A DNA stretch of 64,000 bases from Psychrobacillus lasiicapitis (GCF_006861795.1 NZ_VDGH01000008.1:213504-277503), one strand, 5' to 3'. Counted from the first letter of the stretch, positions 44,356 to 52,789 are shown. A program made the numbers and translations. The notes: generated by a model from the letters alone, not told the origin.

Positions 44356-45512
44356 CGACAATTTATAAAAATTGCACGGTAGTTACAATGGATGAACAAA
44401 ATTCATACTATGAAAACGCAGAAATTTGGGTGGAAAATGGCAAGATTTTATATGTAGGAAGTGATAAAACTCCACCAGAGAATGCAATAATAGAAGACAA
44501 AAATGGCTGTATTATTACCCCTGGTTTGATAGATATACATACGCATGTCGGTTTATGGAGCGAAATCAATGAGCAGATTAATGATGCAAATGAATACTCT
44601 TCTCCATTCACACCACTAATGAACGCAATAGATGGAATAGATATACGGCATTTTTCTTTTGATTTAGCTGTTCAAGGCGGGGTAACAACTATACAAACAG
44701 GAGCAGGTAGTGCTAATCCCATCGGTGGAGTTTGGACGATATTAAAAACTAGCGGACGCTCTTTAAAAGAAAGAATAATTATCGAGCGAAGCGGACTAAA
44801 AGGAGCATTGGGAGAAAACCCCAAAAATGTGTTTGGTAATAGCAAGGAAAAACCAATGACTCGAATGGCAGTTGCAGAAATTATTCGGAAAGGTTTTCAA
44901 GAAGCCCTCGCACTATCAGAGACAGAAAAAGAAACCGTACTAAAAAACAGATCTAATCTATACCCATTCATCGAAGTATTGGAACATAAAATGCCGCTCC
45001 ATCTTCACTGTCACCGTGCAGATGATATTGCAACTGCTATTCGTATTGCGAAAGAGTTCGATATAGAACTTTCCATAGAACACTGTACGGAAGGACATTT
45101 AATGTTAGATGCTATTAAAGACAGTAAAGCACACGTAACATTGGGGCCATTTATGCTTCCCCCTAGTAAGTATGAAACTAGGAATTCAACACCTGCAGGA
45201 CCTATGCATTTTGAACAAGCAGGTATTCCATTTGCAATTATGACAGATCATCCTTTTATTCCTATTCAGTATTTATATTATTGTGCTGCTGAAGCTGTCA
45301 AATACGGTCTAAGTAAAACAACCGCATTGCGAAGCATAACGATAGAAGCTGCAAAATTAACAAAGATCGATAACAGAGTAGGTTCACTAGAAATTGGAAA
45401 AGACGCAGATTTTGTTATTTGGTCCCATCCTCCCTTTGAAACAGAAGCAAATATAGTAGAAACGTATATTAATGGAGAACAAGTATACAAAAGATACAAA
45501 AGAGGAGTTTGA
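44352..45512 (+). CDS. Amidohydrolase (metal-dependent, imidazolonepropionase/dihydroorotase-like)
   Basis: The 386-residue protein has TPGLIDIHTHVGL (His63, His65), a long central part with GAGSANPIGG, then HCHRADDIATA, IEHCTEGH and the late Asp in MTDHPF. These are the five metal/catalytic positions of the amidohydrolase superfamily. It should hydrolyse a cyclic or linear amide. GGGAG lies 9 bases before the ATG, which overlaps the upstream stop. It is followed 1 base later by an AroM-family gene. The two amidohydrolases probably act together. Confidence 0.9.
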   Translation: MTTIYKNCTVVTMDEQNSYYENAEIWVENGKILYVGSDKTPPENAIIEDKNGCIITPGLIDIHTHVGLWSEINEQINDANEYSSPFTPLMNAIDGIDIRHFSFDLAVQGGVTTIQTGAGSANPIGGVWTILKTSGRSLKERIIIERSGLKGALGENPKNVFGNSKEKPMTRMAVAEIIRKGFQEALALSETEKETVLKNRSNLYPFIEVLEHKMPLHLHCHRADDIATAIRIAKEFDIELSIEHCTEGHLMLDAIKDSKAHVTLGPFMLPPSKYETRNSTPAGPMHFEQAGIPFAIMTDHPFIPIQYLYYCAAEAVKYGLSKTTALRSITIEAAKLTKIDNRVGSLEIGKDADFVIWSHPPFETEANIVETYINGEQVYKRYKRGV

Positions 45513-45513
45513 A

Positions 45514-46188
45514 ATGCTCATGAAAACAATATGTGTCATCACAATCGGCCAAACTCCTCGTACTGATATGATTCCTCCACTAAAATCATATTTACCGAAT
45601 GATACTAGAATTATCGAAAAAGGAGTTTTAGATTCATTATCAATAGAGGAAATTCAAAATCTATGTGTGGAAGATGGCCAAACAACATTAGTCTCACGAT
45701 TAAAAAATGGAAAAAGTGTAGTAGTGAGCAAAGAAAAAGTAATTCCAATCATTCAAAAGCTCATTGATGAATGCCAAAAAACAGAGATAGATTTGATATT
45801 ACTTGCATGTACAGGGAAATTTCCTTTTTTCTTATCGGAAATTCCTGTTATCTATCCCGACTTTCTATTAAATTATGCAGTAAAGGGGTTACTTCGAGAG
45901 GGTAAACTAGGGGTTATCGTACCTTTAATCCAACAATCGGAGATGATTTCGGATAAATGGAATGAAGTGGATTTCAAAACGTATATTACTTCCACTTCAC
46001 CATATGATGGGTCACACGAAGAATTTGTTCAAGCAACCAAAAGAATAAATGAGTCACAAGTTCAAGCAATTCTCTTAGACTGTATGGGATATTCCAATGA
46101 AATGAAAAACATAATAAGGGAACATACAAATAAACCAATAATTATAGCGCGTAATATTATCTATGCCAATTTAGCAGAATTGCTGTAG
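45514..46188 (+). CDS. AroM family protein
   Basis: The 224-residue protein begins MLMKTICVITIGQTPRTDM, which is diagnostic of AroM. Two Cys motifs, LLACTGKFPFF (about 102) and LDCMGYSNEM (about 190), sit where the Asp/Glu/hydantoin racemase fold has its two catalytic cysteines. The function of AroM is not established. In this operon a racemase-like step on an amino acid or hydantoin derivative is an attractive guess. GAGGAG lies 7 bases before the ATG at 45514, 1 base after the amidohydrolase stop. Confidence 0.85.
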   Translation: MLMKTICVITIGQTPRTDMIPPLKSYLPNDTRIIEKGVLDSLSIEEIQNLCVEDGQTTLVSRLKNGKSVVVSKEKVIPIIQKLIDECQKTEIDLILLACTGKFPFFLSEIPVIYPDFLLNYAVKGLLREGKLGVIVPLIQQSEMISDKWNEVDFKTYITSTSPYDGSHEEFVQATKRINESQVQAILLDCMGYSNEMKNIIREHTNKPIIIARNIIYANLAELL

Positions 46189-46223
46189 TCCATTAATATT
46201 AATAGGAGTTAGGAGGTATATCC

Positions 46224-46496
46224 ATGCATGGTCTTCGTAGAAAAAGACATATCCATGCGTCATGTGAGCAAAAACTTTATGCAGTTCAGGAAGTTCTATT
46301 AGAAAAACGATCCCGAAAAGACATTGCTACAGAATTAAATGTGAGCGTTAATTCCATTACCACATGGATAAAAAAATATAAAGAATATGGGGAAAATGGC
46401 TTCACTTCCGTTACACAATACGAGATAAAGCGGTTAAAAGAAATTGAAAAGAATTATTACAAGCTTATAAACATCAATACACAAGATGTCACCTAA
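46224..46496 (+). CDS. Orphan HTH protein, transposase OrfA-like N-terminal domain
   Basis: The 90-residue product has EQKLYAVQEVLLEKRSRKDI followed by ATELNVSVNSITTWIKKYKE, the HTH of IS3-type OrfA proteins. There is no downstream OrfB and the usual coiled-coil tail is short, so it is either a stump of an insertion sequence or a gene recruited as a DNA-binding protein. AGGAGG precedes the ATG with ideal spacing and it lies 35 bases after the AroM stop, in the same operon. Convergent neighbours follow. Confidence 0.6.
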   Translation: MHGLRRKRHIHASCEQKLYAVQEVLLEKRSRKDIATELNVSVNSITTWIKKYKEYGENGFTSVTQYEIKRLKEIEKNYYKLININTQDVT

Positions 46497-46511
46497 ACTG
46501 ATGGAAGACTC

Positions 46512-46596
46512 CCATTGTTTTCAGATCCCTTTGATGAGGGTGGGTATGTAAGGAAGTTCTGTGATTAGTACTTCTTTTTTCCTCTGAAAACAATGG
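46512..46596. terminator. Long inverted repeat between convergent genes
   Basis: The 14-base arms CCATTGTTTTCAGA (46512-46525) and TCTGAAAACAATGG (46583-46596) are perfect. The spacer holds a second hairpin, GAAGTTCT with AGTACTTC (one mismatch). A T run (46574-46580) lies inside. It may act as a bidirectional terminator or be a small mobile-element footprint. Confidence 0.5.
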
Positions 46597-46653
46597 TCAT
46601 TAACTTTGTTGGTTATCTATTTAACATTGTAGAGATGAATGAATACGTACAAG

Positions 46654-47379
46654 TCACAGAGATAAAATACTATCAATTAAGAGGTAAATCCCAGTACCTC
46701 CTAAAAGGATGTATGTAAAAATCTTAAATACTTGTTGATTTAAATATTTAAATAGGATTTGTCCTAAAATCAATCCTATAAATACAGCAGGAATGGCATA
46801 CAAACTAGAACGCCAGACAAGCATATCTGTACCAGTTAAGAATAGCTGTGATAACAAACTAATGAGATAGATAAATAAGAAAAACGCTAATGTGGTGGCT
46901 CTAGTTTTTTCTTTTCCGGTGTTTGTGCCCGCAAAGTATATCAACAATGGGGGTCCTGGCATACCTATGCTTATAGTTAAAACTCCAGATATCCCACCTA
47001 CTATATAATCTCTATCCGTAGTCGATTTGAATCTAACATTAAAAATTAACATTAAAGTCAGCAGCAATAAAATGATGCTAATTAGCAGCTTAAACGTCTT
47101 AATATCAACCGTTAAATAAATTAGACCACCAAGTGGAAGTCCCATAATGCTTCCCAAAATTAATTTTTTCAATAAATATGTATCAATACTCTTTTTGACT
47201 TTCATTATTAATGCAAGGGAAATAATTAAAGAAAGGATAATATTTATTTGAATAGCTTCCGAAGGCTTAAATAGCAACAATAAAAAAGGTGTGGCCATAA
47301 TCGAAAATCCAAAACCAGTGCTTGTTTGTAAAATGGATGCCACGAGTATAATACATATATAGATAAAGAAGTTTTCCAA
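46654..47379 (-). CDS. TauE/SafE-family membrane permease
   Basis: The 241-residue protein has about eight membrane helices. It has the family's repeated motif, here ASILQTSTGFGFSIMATPFL near the start and SGVLTISIGMPGPPLLIYF at about 135. Members export or import sulfite, sulfonates or small organic anions. The start is TTG 7 bases after AGGAGG; the upstream ATG would place the ribosome site inside the gene. It is the last gene before a convergent block and is downstream of a GntR gene with its own terminator. Confidence 0.85.
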   Translation of the reverse strand: MENFFIYICIILVASILQTSTGFGFSIMATPFLLLLFKPSEAIQINIILSLIISLALIMKVKKSIDTYLLKKLILGSIMGLPLGGLIYLTVDIKTFKLLISIILLLLTLMLIFNVRFKSTTDRDYIVGGISGVLTISIGMPGPPLLIYFAGTNTGKEKTRATTLAFFLFIYLISLLSQLFLTGTDMLVWRSSLYAIPAVFIGLILGQILFKYLNQQVFKIFTYILLGGTGIYLLIDSILSL

Positions 47380-47426
47380 ACTTATACCTCCTAAAAATAG
47401 CATAAGAGCAGAAATTTTAACAAAAT

Positions 47427-47459
47427 AAAGCGGCTGAAGATGAAAATATCAGCCACTTT
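47427..47459 (-). terminator. Terminator of the second gntR gene
   Basis: Arms AAAGCGGCTGA and TCAGCCACTTT pair fully with one G-U in minus RNA, then TTTT. Located 21 bases past the GntR stop, it separates gntR from the TauE/SafE gene. Confidence 0.8.
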
Positions 47460-47479
47460 AATTACGTCTCTTATAGCAT

Positions 47480-48157
47480 TCAGTCACCTAATATCTTCTT
47501 CCGTACATATCTTAAATGATTATACATTTGATTGAACGATTCATAGGGATCTCTATTCTTCAATGCTTCATATATTGCTACATGATGCTCGATTGTAATA
47601 GTAGGTTCTCGGTAAGTAATCAAGCTATCCGTTTTTTCATGTGTGATAAGAAGGGAATCTATCATTCCTTCGACTACTGGATTATTTGCACTTTGGGCAA
47701 TTAGCCGATGAAATTCCTTATCTAATTTTCCATAATCACTATTTGGGTTTTCTTGAATTTTATCAATTGTTTCTTTTAATTTTTCAAGTTGATCATCGGA
47801 AATTTTTTCAGCTGCAATTGTGACGAGTCCCAATTCTAAAGTCATTCTTGCCTCAATAACGGCAGGGACATTATTAATCGACAATGCAAGCATCGCTTTG
47901 AATGGACTGCTTCCCACCTTATCATTGACAAAAGTACCACTTCGAGGTCTTCTGTTTATAATTTCTAACGTTTCCAGTGAGCCTAGTGCCTCTCGTAATA
48001 CTGGGCGGCTTACATCAAGCTGCTCCATCAATGACATTTCAGAAGGCAATTTATCGCCAGGCTTCAATTGACCGCTCGTTATCATATAAATAACCTGTTC
48101 TATCACCTGCTGGGATAAAGTACTCCTACGGATAGTGTCCATTGTATGCTCCTTCAT
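47480..48157 (-). CDS. GntR/FadR-type (FCD) transcriptional regulator
   Basis: The 225-residue protein has a GntR winged helix (LKPGDKLPSEMSLMEQLDVS then RPVLREALGSLETL, about 35-70) and a FCD domain with ARMTLELGLVT and KLDKEFHRLIAQSANN. The ATG at 48157 is preceded by AAGGAGGG; another ATG four codons later has its own AAGGAG. It lies downstream of the TRAP operon for aldarates and is its likely regulator. The palindrome ATTGTAAGACAAT upstream of the dehydratase gene has the symmetry expected for its family. Confidence 0.9.
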   Translation of the reverse strand: MKEHTMDTIRRSTLSQQVIEQVIYMITSGQLKPGDKLPSEMSLMEQLDVSRPVLREALGSLETLEIINRRPRSGTFVNDKVGSSPFKAMLALSINNVPAVIEARMTLELGLVTIAAEKISDDQLEKLKETIDKIQENPNSDYGKLDKEFHRLIAQSANNPVVEGMIDSLLITHEKTDSLITYREPTITIEHHVAIYEALKNRDPYESFNQMYNHLRYVRKKILGD

Positions 48158-48245
48158 TAAATCCCTCCTTTCCATAAAAAATAATCGAGAATTTCTTTAT
48201 AACAATTATACACTAAAATCTCTTCGGAATTTCATAATACTATGT

Positions 48246-48280
48246 AAAAAGAGAATGTAGTCGTTTTGCACTACATTCTC
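48246..48280 (-). terminator. Terminator of the second TRAP operon
   Basis: Perfect 11-bp arms GAGAATGTAGT/ACTACATTCTC over an 8-base loop, followed by TTTTT on the minus strand. Located 31 bases past the dctM stop. Confidence 0.9.
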
Positions 48281-48310
48281 CCTCTTCGTTCATTTAATCC
48301 TCAAAATACT

Positions 48311-49618
48311 TTAACTAAGTCCAGCTAAAGACGGTAAAAATGTGGAAAACCATGGAAAATACGTTACAAGTATTAGAACAACAACAATAGCCACATAAAA
48401 TTTAAGAATTTGTGGCATAACCTTTTCCAATTTTACACTCGATACTTTAATACCAGCAAAAAGAATATTGCCGACTGGCGGTGTAATAGTACCAATACAA
48501 AGATTAAACGTAAGCATAATACCGAAATGCAATGGGGTCATTCCTAATGCTAAACAAACAGGAAGCAAAATTGGTGTAAAAATTAAGATTGCTGGTGTTA
48601 GATCCATAAATGTGCCAACGAACAACAATAAAATATTAATTGCTAACAAAATAATTATGGGATTGTCGGATATGCCTAATATCAAGTTGGCCATCATATC
48701 TGGAATCCCAGTAAACGACATAACCCATGCCATAATATTAGATGATCCGATTAAAAACATGATTATAGCAGACAGCTTCGCACTATCTATCAAAATAACA
48801 TACAATTCTTTGAGATTGATCGTTTTATAAAATATTGTAGATAAAAGCAAACTATAGACAACCGCAATTGCGGAGCCTTCTGTAGCTGTAAATATACCTC
48901 CAACAATACCAAAAACGACAATAATAATTAGTAATAAACTAGGGATTGCATCTAGTGCAACTTTAAAGAATTCATTTAACGTTATTTGCTTTTTACCAAC
49001 ATACCCTTTCTTTTTAGCATAAAAGAACGCAACGACCATGCAACTTATCCCCCACAAAATACCGGGAATGATACCGCCAAGAAAAAGAGCGGCTACTGAA
49101 GTGCCTCCGCTTACTAAAGCATAGGTGATCAATGCAGTACTCGGTGGTATTAATAATCCCGTAGGAGCTGTTGCTATATTTATTGCCGCTGTAAAATTCT
49201 CGTCATAGCCTTCTTTTTTTTGAATTGGTCCCATAATAGATCCCATTGCAGAAACCGCTGCTGTTCCAGAACCAGAAACAGAGCCAAAAAGCATATTAGC
49301 AACCACATTCGTCTGAGCAAGTGAGCCTGGTATCCTTCCTGTCAATGCAGTTGCTAGGTTAATCAACCGGACTGCTATACCACCTTTATTCATAATATTA
49401 CCTGCAAGTATAAAGAAAGGAATAGCCAATAAAGTAAATATATTGATACCTTGAAACATTTTCAAAGCGGATGATGGAACTGCCGCCGAAAAACCTAATA
49501 CTTGGGTGATTGCTAGTATTGATGCAACAATGAGTCCTATACCAATTGGAATACCGAGAAGTAATAGAATGACAATCGTAAAAAAAATCAACAAACCTGC
49601 TGTTACTGCTACACTCAT
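48311..49618 (-). CDS. dctM: TRAP transporter large permease (second DctM-type)
   Basis: The 435-residue protein has about 12 membrane helices with the paired hairpin motifs TGLLIPPSTALITY (about 150) and IGTITPPVGNILF (about 384). It overlaps the small-permease gene by 4 bases. AAGGAGGGG precedes the ATG. It forms the transport channel of the second TRAP system. Confidence 0.93.
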   Translation of the reverse strand: MSVAVTAGLLIFFTIVILLLLGIPIGIGLIVASILAITQVLGFSAAVPSSALKMFQGINIFTLLAIPFFILAGNIMNKGGIAVRLINLATALTGRIPGSLAQTNVVANMLFGSVSGSGTAAVSAMGSIMGPIQKKEGYDENFTAAINIATAPTGLLIPPSTALITYALVSGGTSVAALFLGGIIPGILWGISCMVVAFFYAKKKGYVGKKQITLNEFFKVALDAIPSLLLIIIVVFGIVGGIFTATEGSAIAVVYSLLLSTIFYKTINLKELYVILIDSAKLSAIIMFLIGSSNIMAWVMSFTGIPDMMANLILGISDNPIIILLAINILLLFVGTFMDLTPAILIFTPILLPVCLALGMTPLHFGIMLTFNLCIGTITPPVGNILFAGIKVSSVKLEKVMPQILKFYVAIVVVLILVTYFPWFSTFLPSLAGLS

Positions 49619-50109
49619 AGAATCCCCTCCTTTTTACTTTCATTAAATTGTTGGATTAATTGGATTATATTAATGCAGTTATAGATCACGATTAATACAC
49701 CACTTATTGGAAGTACTATATAAATCCAATCCATAGAGATATTCAGTGTAGGAGAAATTTGTATTGCACCTACGCCGACAACCTGTGTACCGCCAAACAG
49801 AAAGACAATTATTGCGATAAACATGATGAGTAGTTCTGTAAAAATCGATAACACAAACTTATTCACCCCAACTAATCTATCCGAAAGTATTGATAGATTC
49901 ATATGATCTTTTTGACCAAATACTAGTGCTGTACCAAGCAATGATACCCAAACAAAAGAATAGCTCAGCAAATCTTCAGACATCGTACTCGGACTACTAA
50001 AAACATATCGTGAAATTACTTGATAAGTTGCAAGTAGAGTCATAAAAGACAACAAAGCGGCACAAGCAGCAGATAACACTTTATCCATTATTCTCTTTAC
50101 TTTTCCCAC
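49615..50109 (-). CDS. dctQ: TRAP transporter small permease (second DctQ-type)
   Basis: The 164-residue protein has four membrane helices and the landmarks SRYVFSSPSTMSEDLLSYSF and QKDHMNLSILSDRL. The frame is open from a GTG three codons upstream, but AGAGG is 8 bases before the GTG at 50109, so I use that one. Partner of the overlapping dctM. Confidence 0.88.
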   Translation of the reverse strand: MGKVKRIMDKVLSAACAALLSFMTLLATYQVISRYVFSSPSTMSEDLLSYSFVWVSLLGTALVFGQKDHMNLSILSDRLVGVNKFVLSIFTELLIMFIAIIVFLFGGTQVVGVGAIQISPTLNISMDWIYIVLPISGVLIVIYNCINIIQLIQQFNESKKEGIL

Positions 50110-50126
50110 AAAATACACCTCTTTAT

Positions 50127-51137
50127 TTAGTTCTGGATTTGTTGAATCTTCTCATAAAGTGCCTGCAATTCTGGATTGGAGACCAATAATGCCTCTTTTA
50201 CTGGTTTTTGCATTTCTTCGAATAATTGTTTATCAACTGTGATGAATTCTACTCCCATCTCCGTTGCTTCCTTTGTAACCTCAGAAATACGTTTGTCCCA
50301 TGCTTCATTTGAGACTTGACTGCTCAATTTAAACCCTTCTTGGAAAATCTGTCTTTCTTCTACTGTAAGTGAATCTAAAAAGTCTGTATTTGCAACAAGC
50401 ATATCAGTAAATATCTGATGTTCTGTTCGTGAATAGTATTTTGCAACTTCCCCGTGCTTCATATCAACGAGCGCCATCTCAGGATTAGTTCCAGCATCAA
50501 TTACACCGTTCTGTAATGCTGTATATACTTCACCATAAGCCATGACAACAGCTGCCGCGTCAAATCCTTGTACAAGTTTGACGTTTGCTTCACTCGACTG
50601 AACACGAATCTTCAATCCCTTCAAGTCTTCTGGAGTTTCAATTTTCTTTGAAGCATAAAAATTATTCACTCCATTAGAAAACCAAGCCACACCTTGAATT
50701 CCTTTGTCAGCTGTCGAATTATAAATCACATCCGTAAATTCTTCGTCGTTCATTACTTTACGAAAGCTTGCTTCGTCGTTGAATAAATAGGGCAAACCAA
50801 AAATTTTATACTCATTTGCAAAAGCTTCCAAGTTACTTCCGCTCGTAGCAACCAAATCGAGTGATCCCATTTGTAACAATTCAAGTGCTTCCGAATTTCC
50901 ACCAATTACACCGTTAGTAAAAAGTCTAATTTCGAATTTATCTCCCATTTCTTCTTCTACATAATCTTTAAATGCTTTTAATCCAAGATAGATTGCATGA
51001 CTCTCAGGCTGCACTGTTGCAACACTGATAATTCGCTTACTACTTATCTCTCCATTAGCTGAAGCCGAACATCCAGCTATCACCATCATCAATGTAATAC
51101 ATAGTAGAATAGCTGTGATTTTATTTTTCTTTTTCAT
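50127..51137 (-). CDS. dctP: TRAP substrate-binding lipoprotein (second DctP-type)
   Basis: The 336-residue protein has a lipobox IAGC (Cys23). Landmarks are PEDLKGLKIRVQSSEANV (about 176), with the carboxylate-binding Arg, and NGVIDAGTNPEMALVDMKH (about 227). A cre-like site lies 40-55 bases upstream of its ATG, so catabolite repression by CcpA is likely. The neighbouring enzymes (KdgD and its dehydrogenase) suggest glucarate or galactarate as ligand, which is inference. Confidence 0.92.
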   Translation of the reverse strand: MKKKNKITAILLCITLMMVIAGCSASANGEISSKRIISVATVQPESHAIYLGLKAFKDYVEEEMGDKFEIRLFTNGVIGGNSEALELLQMGSLDLVATSGSNLEAFANEYKIFGLPYLFNDEASFRKVMNDEEFTDVIYNSTADKGIQGVAWFSNGVNNFYASKKIETPEDLKGLKIRVQSSEANVKLVQGFDAAAVVMAYGEVYTALQNGVIDAGTNPEMALVDMKHGEVAKYYSRTEHQIFTDMLVANTDFLDSLTVEERQIFQEGFKLSSQVSNEAWDKRISEVTKEATEMGVEFITVDKQLFEEMQKPVKEALLVSNPELQALYEKIQQIQN

Positions 51138-51176
51138 TTAATCACCTCGTTCTTTATATTCTAAATAAACAAATAT

Positions 51177-51191
51177 TTGAAAGCGCTTACC
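51177..51191. promoter_or_regulatory. cre-like site (CcpA) upstream of dctP
   Basis: TTGAAAGCGCTTACC matches the cre consensus WTGNAANCGNWNNCW at all but the last position. It lies about 40 bases upstream of dctP, in the expected promoter zone. Confidence 0.6.
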
Positions 51192-51212
51192 TTTATTGGT
51201 AAATATATTTCT

Positions 51213-51274
51213 CTAAAAGCAGACTCTTGGTATACCTAATTAACATTTTGCAATGTAAGTAGAATACCAAGAGT
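51213..51274 (-). terminator. Terminator between the aldarate enzyme operon and the TRAP operon
   Basis: Arms ACTCTTGGTAT (51223-51233) and ATACCAAGAGT (51264-51274) are perfect. An inner TAACATT/AATGTAA hairpin fills the loop. CTTTTAG follows on the minus strand. It ends the M29-like gene's transcript, so dctP needs its own promoter. Confidence 0.75.
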
Positions 51275-51292
51275 TCTTTGCTCATCCCTATC

Positions 51293-52264
51293 TTAAACTA
51301 GTAAGTCTCCGTCTTTCATAATATCTCTTCCATCAATATTACATGTAACCGTTTTGATAATCATATCTAAATGTAAAGGTGAATCGACATGTCCACCAAA
51401 GTTTAAATTCTTTCCAATACCAATATGAATATTTCCAAATGACCCTTCATCCGGTGCCATATGCCCGCACAAGAAGTTTTCTTTATTAAGCCCAAGTCCA
51501 AGCTCTGCAATATTATAAACAGTTGGATCGTTAAAGTCTGCCAGCATCTTACGTAAAATATCAGCCTCACGTCCACCGCTTATCTCCGTGATGAACCCAT
51601 CCTTCACTGTGCATGTAATAGGTTCTTCTATTAGATTCAACAATGGGTGTGGGATACTTCCGTCAAAAACTAGTACACCATTTGCAGTTCCTTCAACTGG
51701 CCCCAGTGCAACTTCTGCGTTTGGAGGAAATGAAGCAGAACCAGGCACAGTTGCTGTTCCATGATCCAGCACTGGTTCCCGTCCTTCTATGCTACATACC
51801 ATATGAGTCCCACCTGGAGCGGTAAGTGTAAATGTATTACCTTTGTAAAAAGGAGCAACTCGATTGACAACTCGTGTAACTTCATCAAAGTCTGCAGTTA
51901 ATCCGCCTGTTTCGAACATATGAAGCGCATAATCTTGAAGTCCAATCCAACGCAATCTTCCATTTTTACTTGCATTTAAACGTGCTTTTGTATGGTATAA
52001 AGAATAGGTAGTCGCACCAAACGCAACATCACAATTATTTAGCGCGGCAGTAACAGCCTCTGTCGGCTCTGCCCCATGACCTTCAGTTGGAGGCATAACA
52101 ATCATGGAAGTTTCAAAAAATTGTTTCGCATACTTATAAACAAATTCACCAATTTCTCTCTTATCATCATCCGTAATGATTAGTACTCTTTCTCCTTCCT
52201 TCAAATAAGTAATACTGGTAAATAATTGTTTGATACCTAATGGTAGTTCGTTCATATCTTTCAT
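51293..52264 (-). CDS. M29-like aminopeptidase / NicX-fold protein (second paralogue)
   Basis: The 323-residue protein has the same C-terminal organisation as the gene product at 33467. LGLGLNKENFLCGHMAPDEG precedes HIGIGKNLNFGGHVDSPLHL, followed by an Asp-containing DMIIKTVTCNIDG. The His and Glu residues of these blocks are candidate metal ligands. It ends the operon KdgD - dehydrogenase - RidA - this gene. In that setting a ring-opening or amide-cleaving step is as likely as peptide cleavage. ATG at 52264 is preferred over the adjacent TTG because GGAG lies 9 bases upstream. Confidence 0.75.
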   Translation of the reverse strand: MKDMNELPLGIKQLFTSITYLKEGERVLIITDDDKREIGEFVYKYAKQFFETSMIVMPPTEGHGAEPTEAVTAALNNCDVAFGATTYSLYHTKARLNASKNGRLRWIGLQDYALHMFETGGLTADFDEVTRVVNRVAPFYKGNTFTLTAPGGTHMVCSIEGREPVLDHGTATVPGSASFPPNAEVALGPVEGTANGVLVFDGSIPHPLLNLIEEPITCTVKDGFITEISGGREADILRKMLADFNDPTVYNIAELGLGLNKENFLCGHMAPDEGSFGNIHIGIGKNLNFGGHVDSPLHLDMIIKTVTCNIDGRDIMKDGDLLV

Positions 52265-52307
52265 CAACCAACTCTCCTATTCTAGTAATTTATATTTTTA
52301 TCAATCA

Positions 52308-52760
52308 TTAAACTTCCACAATAATTTCCACTTCTACTGGTGTTCCTTCAGGAAGAGAAGATGCTCCAAGTGAAACCCTACTATGTTTTCCTACTTCACC
52401 GAATACTTCTATCGCCAATGCAGATACTTCATCCATCACTTTTGGCTGGTCAGTGAAGTTAGACGTACTTGCGACATAACCTTTAATATTAACAATTCTT
52501 ATCATAGAGTCCAGACTACCTATCATATTTCGAACTGTTGCTAAACAATTCACGAAAGCAATTTTAGCTGCATCCTGGGCCTCCTCCAATGAAACTGTAT
52601 CACCTACAATCCCTTTGTATTTTAATACACCTTCTACTTTCGCTGCATTACCACTTACAAATATCAAATTTCCAGTTCTTACTCCTGCCTCGAATATACG
52701 CTTATTTGCTTGTGTAGAAAGTTTATAGCCTTTACTTTCTAACTTTTCTTCATAACTCAT
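52308..52760 (-). CDS. RidA/YjgF-family protein
   Basis: The 150-residue protein has a RidA fold pattern: a start like LESKGYKLSTQ, ANLIFVSGNAA-type strand (TGNLIFVSGNAAK), and the C-terminal SRVSLGASSLPEGTPVEVEI. RidA proteins hydrolyse reactive imines and enamines. The typical catalytic Arg is not evident at the usual place, where the sequence is VSLGASSLP rather than RxxV, so this is likely one of the other YjgF/YabJ subgroups. The double ATG follows GGAGG; I take the second. It lies between the dehydrogenase and the M29-like gene. Confidence 0.85.
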   Translation of the reverse strand: MSYEEKLESKGYKLSTQANKRIFEAGVRTGNLIFVSGNAAKVEGVLKYKGIVGDTVSLEEAQDAAKIAFVNCLATVRNMIGSLDSMIRIVNIKGYVASTSNFTDQPKVMDEVSALAIEVFGEVGKHSRVSLGASSLPEGTPVEVEIIVEV

Positions 52761-52773
52761 CATTATACCTCCA

Positions 52774-52788
52774 TTGTAGCGCTTACAT
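52774..52788. promoter_or_regulatory. Possible cre site inside the aldarate operon
   Basis: On the minus strand ATGTAAGCGCTACAA matches the cre consensus except one position. It lies between the dehydrogenase stop and the RidA start, where CcpA could act as a roadblock. Confidence 0.4.
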
Positions 52789-52789
52789 T

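Noticed and set aside
46224..46496. Complete IS3-family element
   Set aside because: No OrfB, no matching terminal inverted repeats around it, and it is followed by a different kind of inverted repeat.
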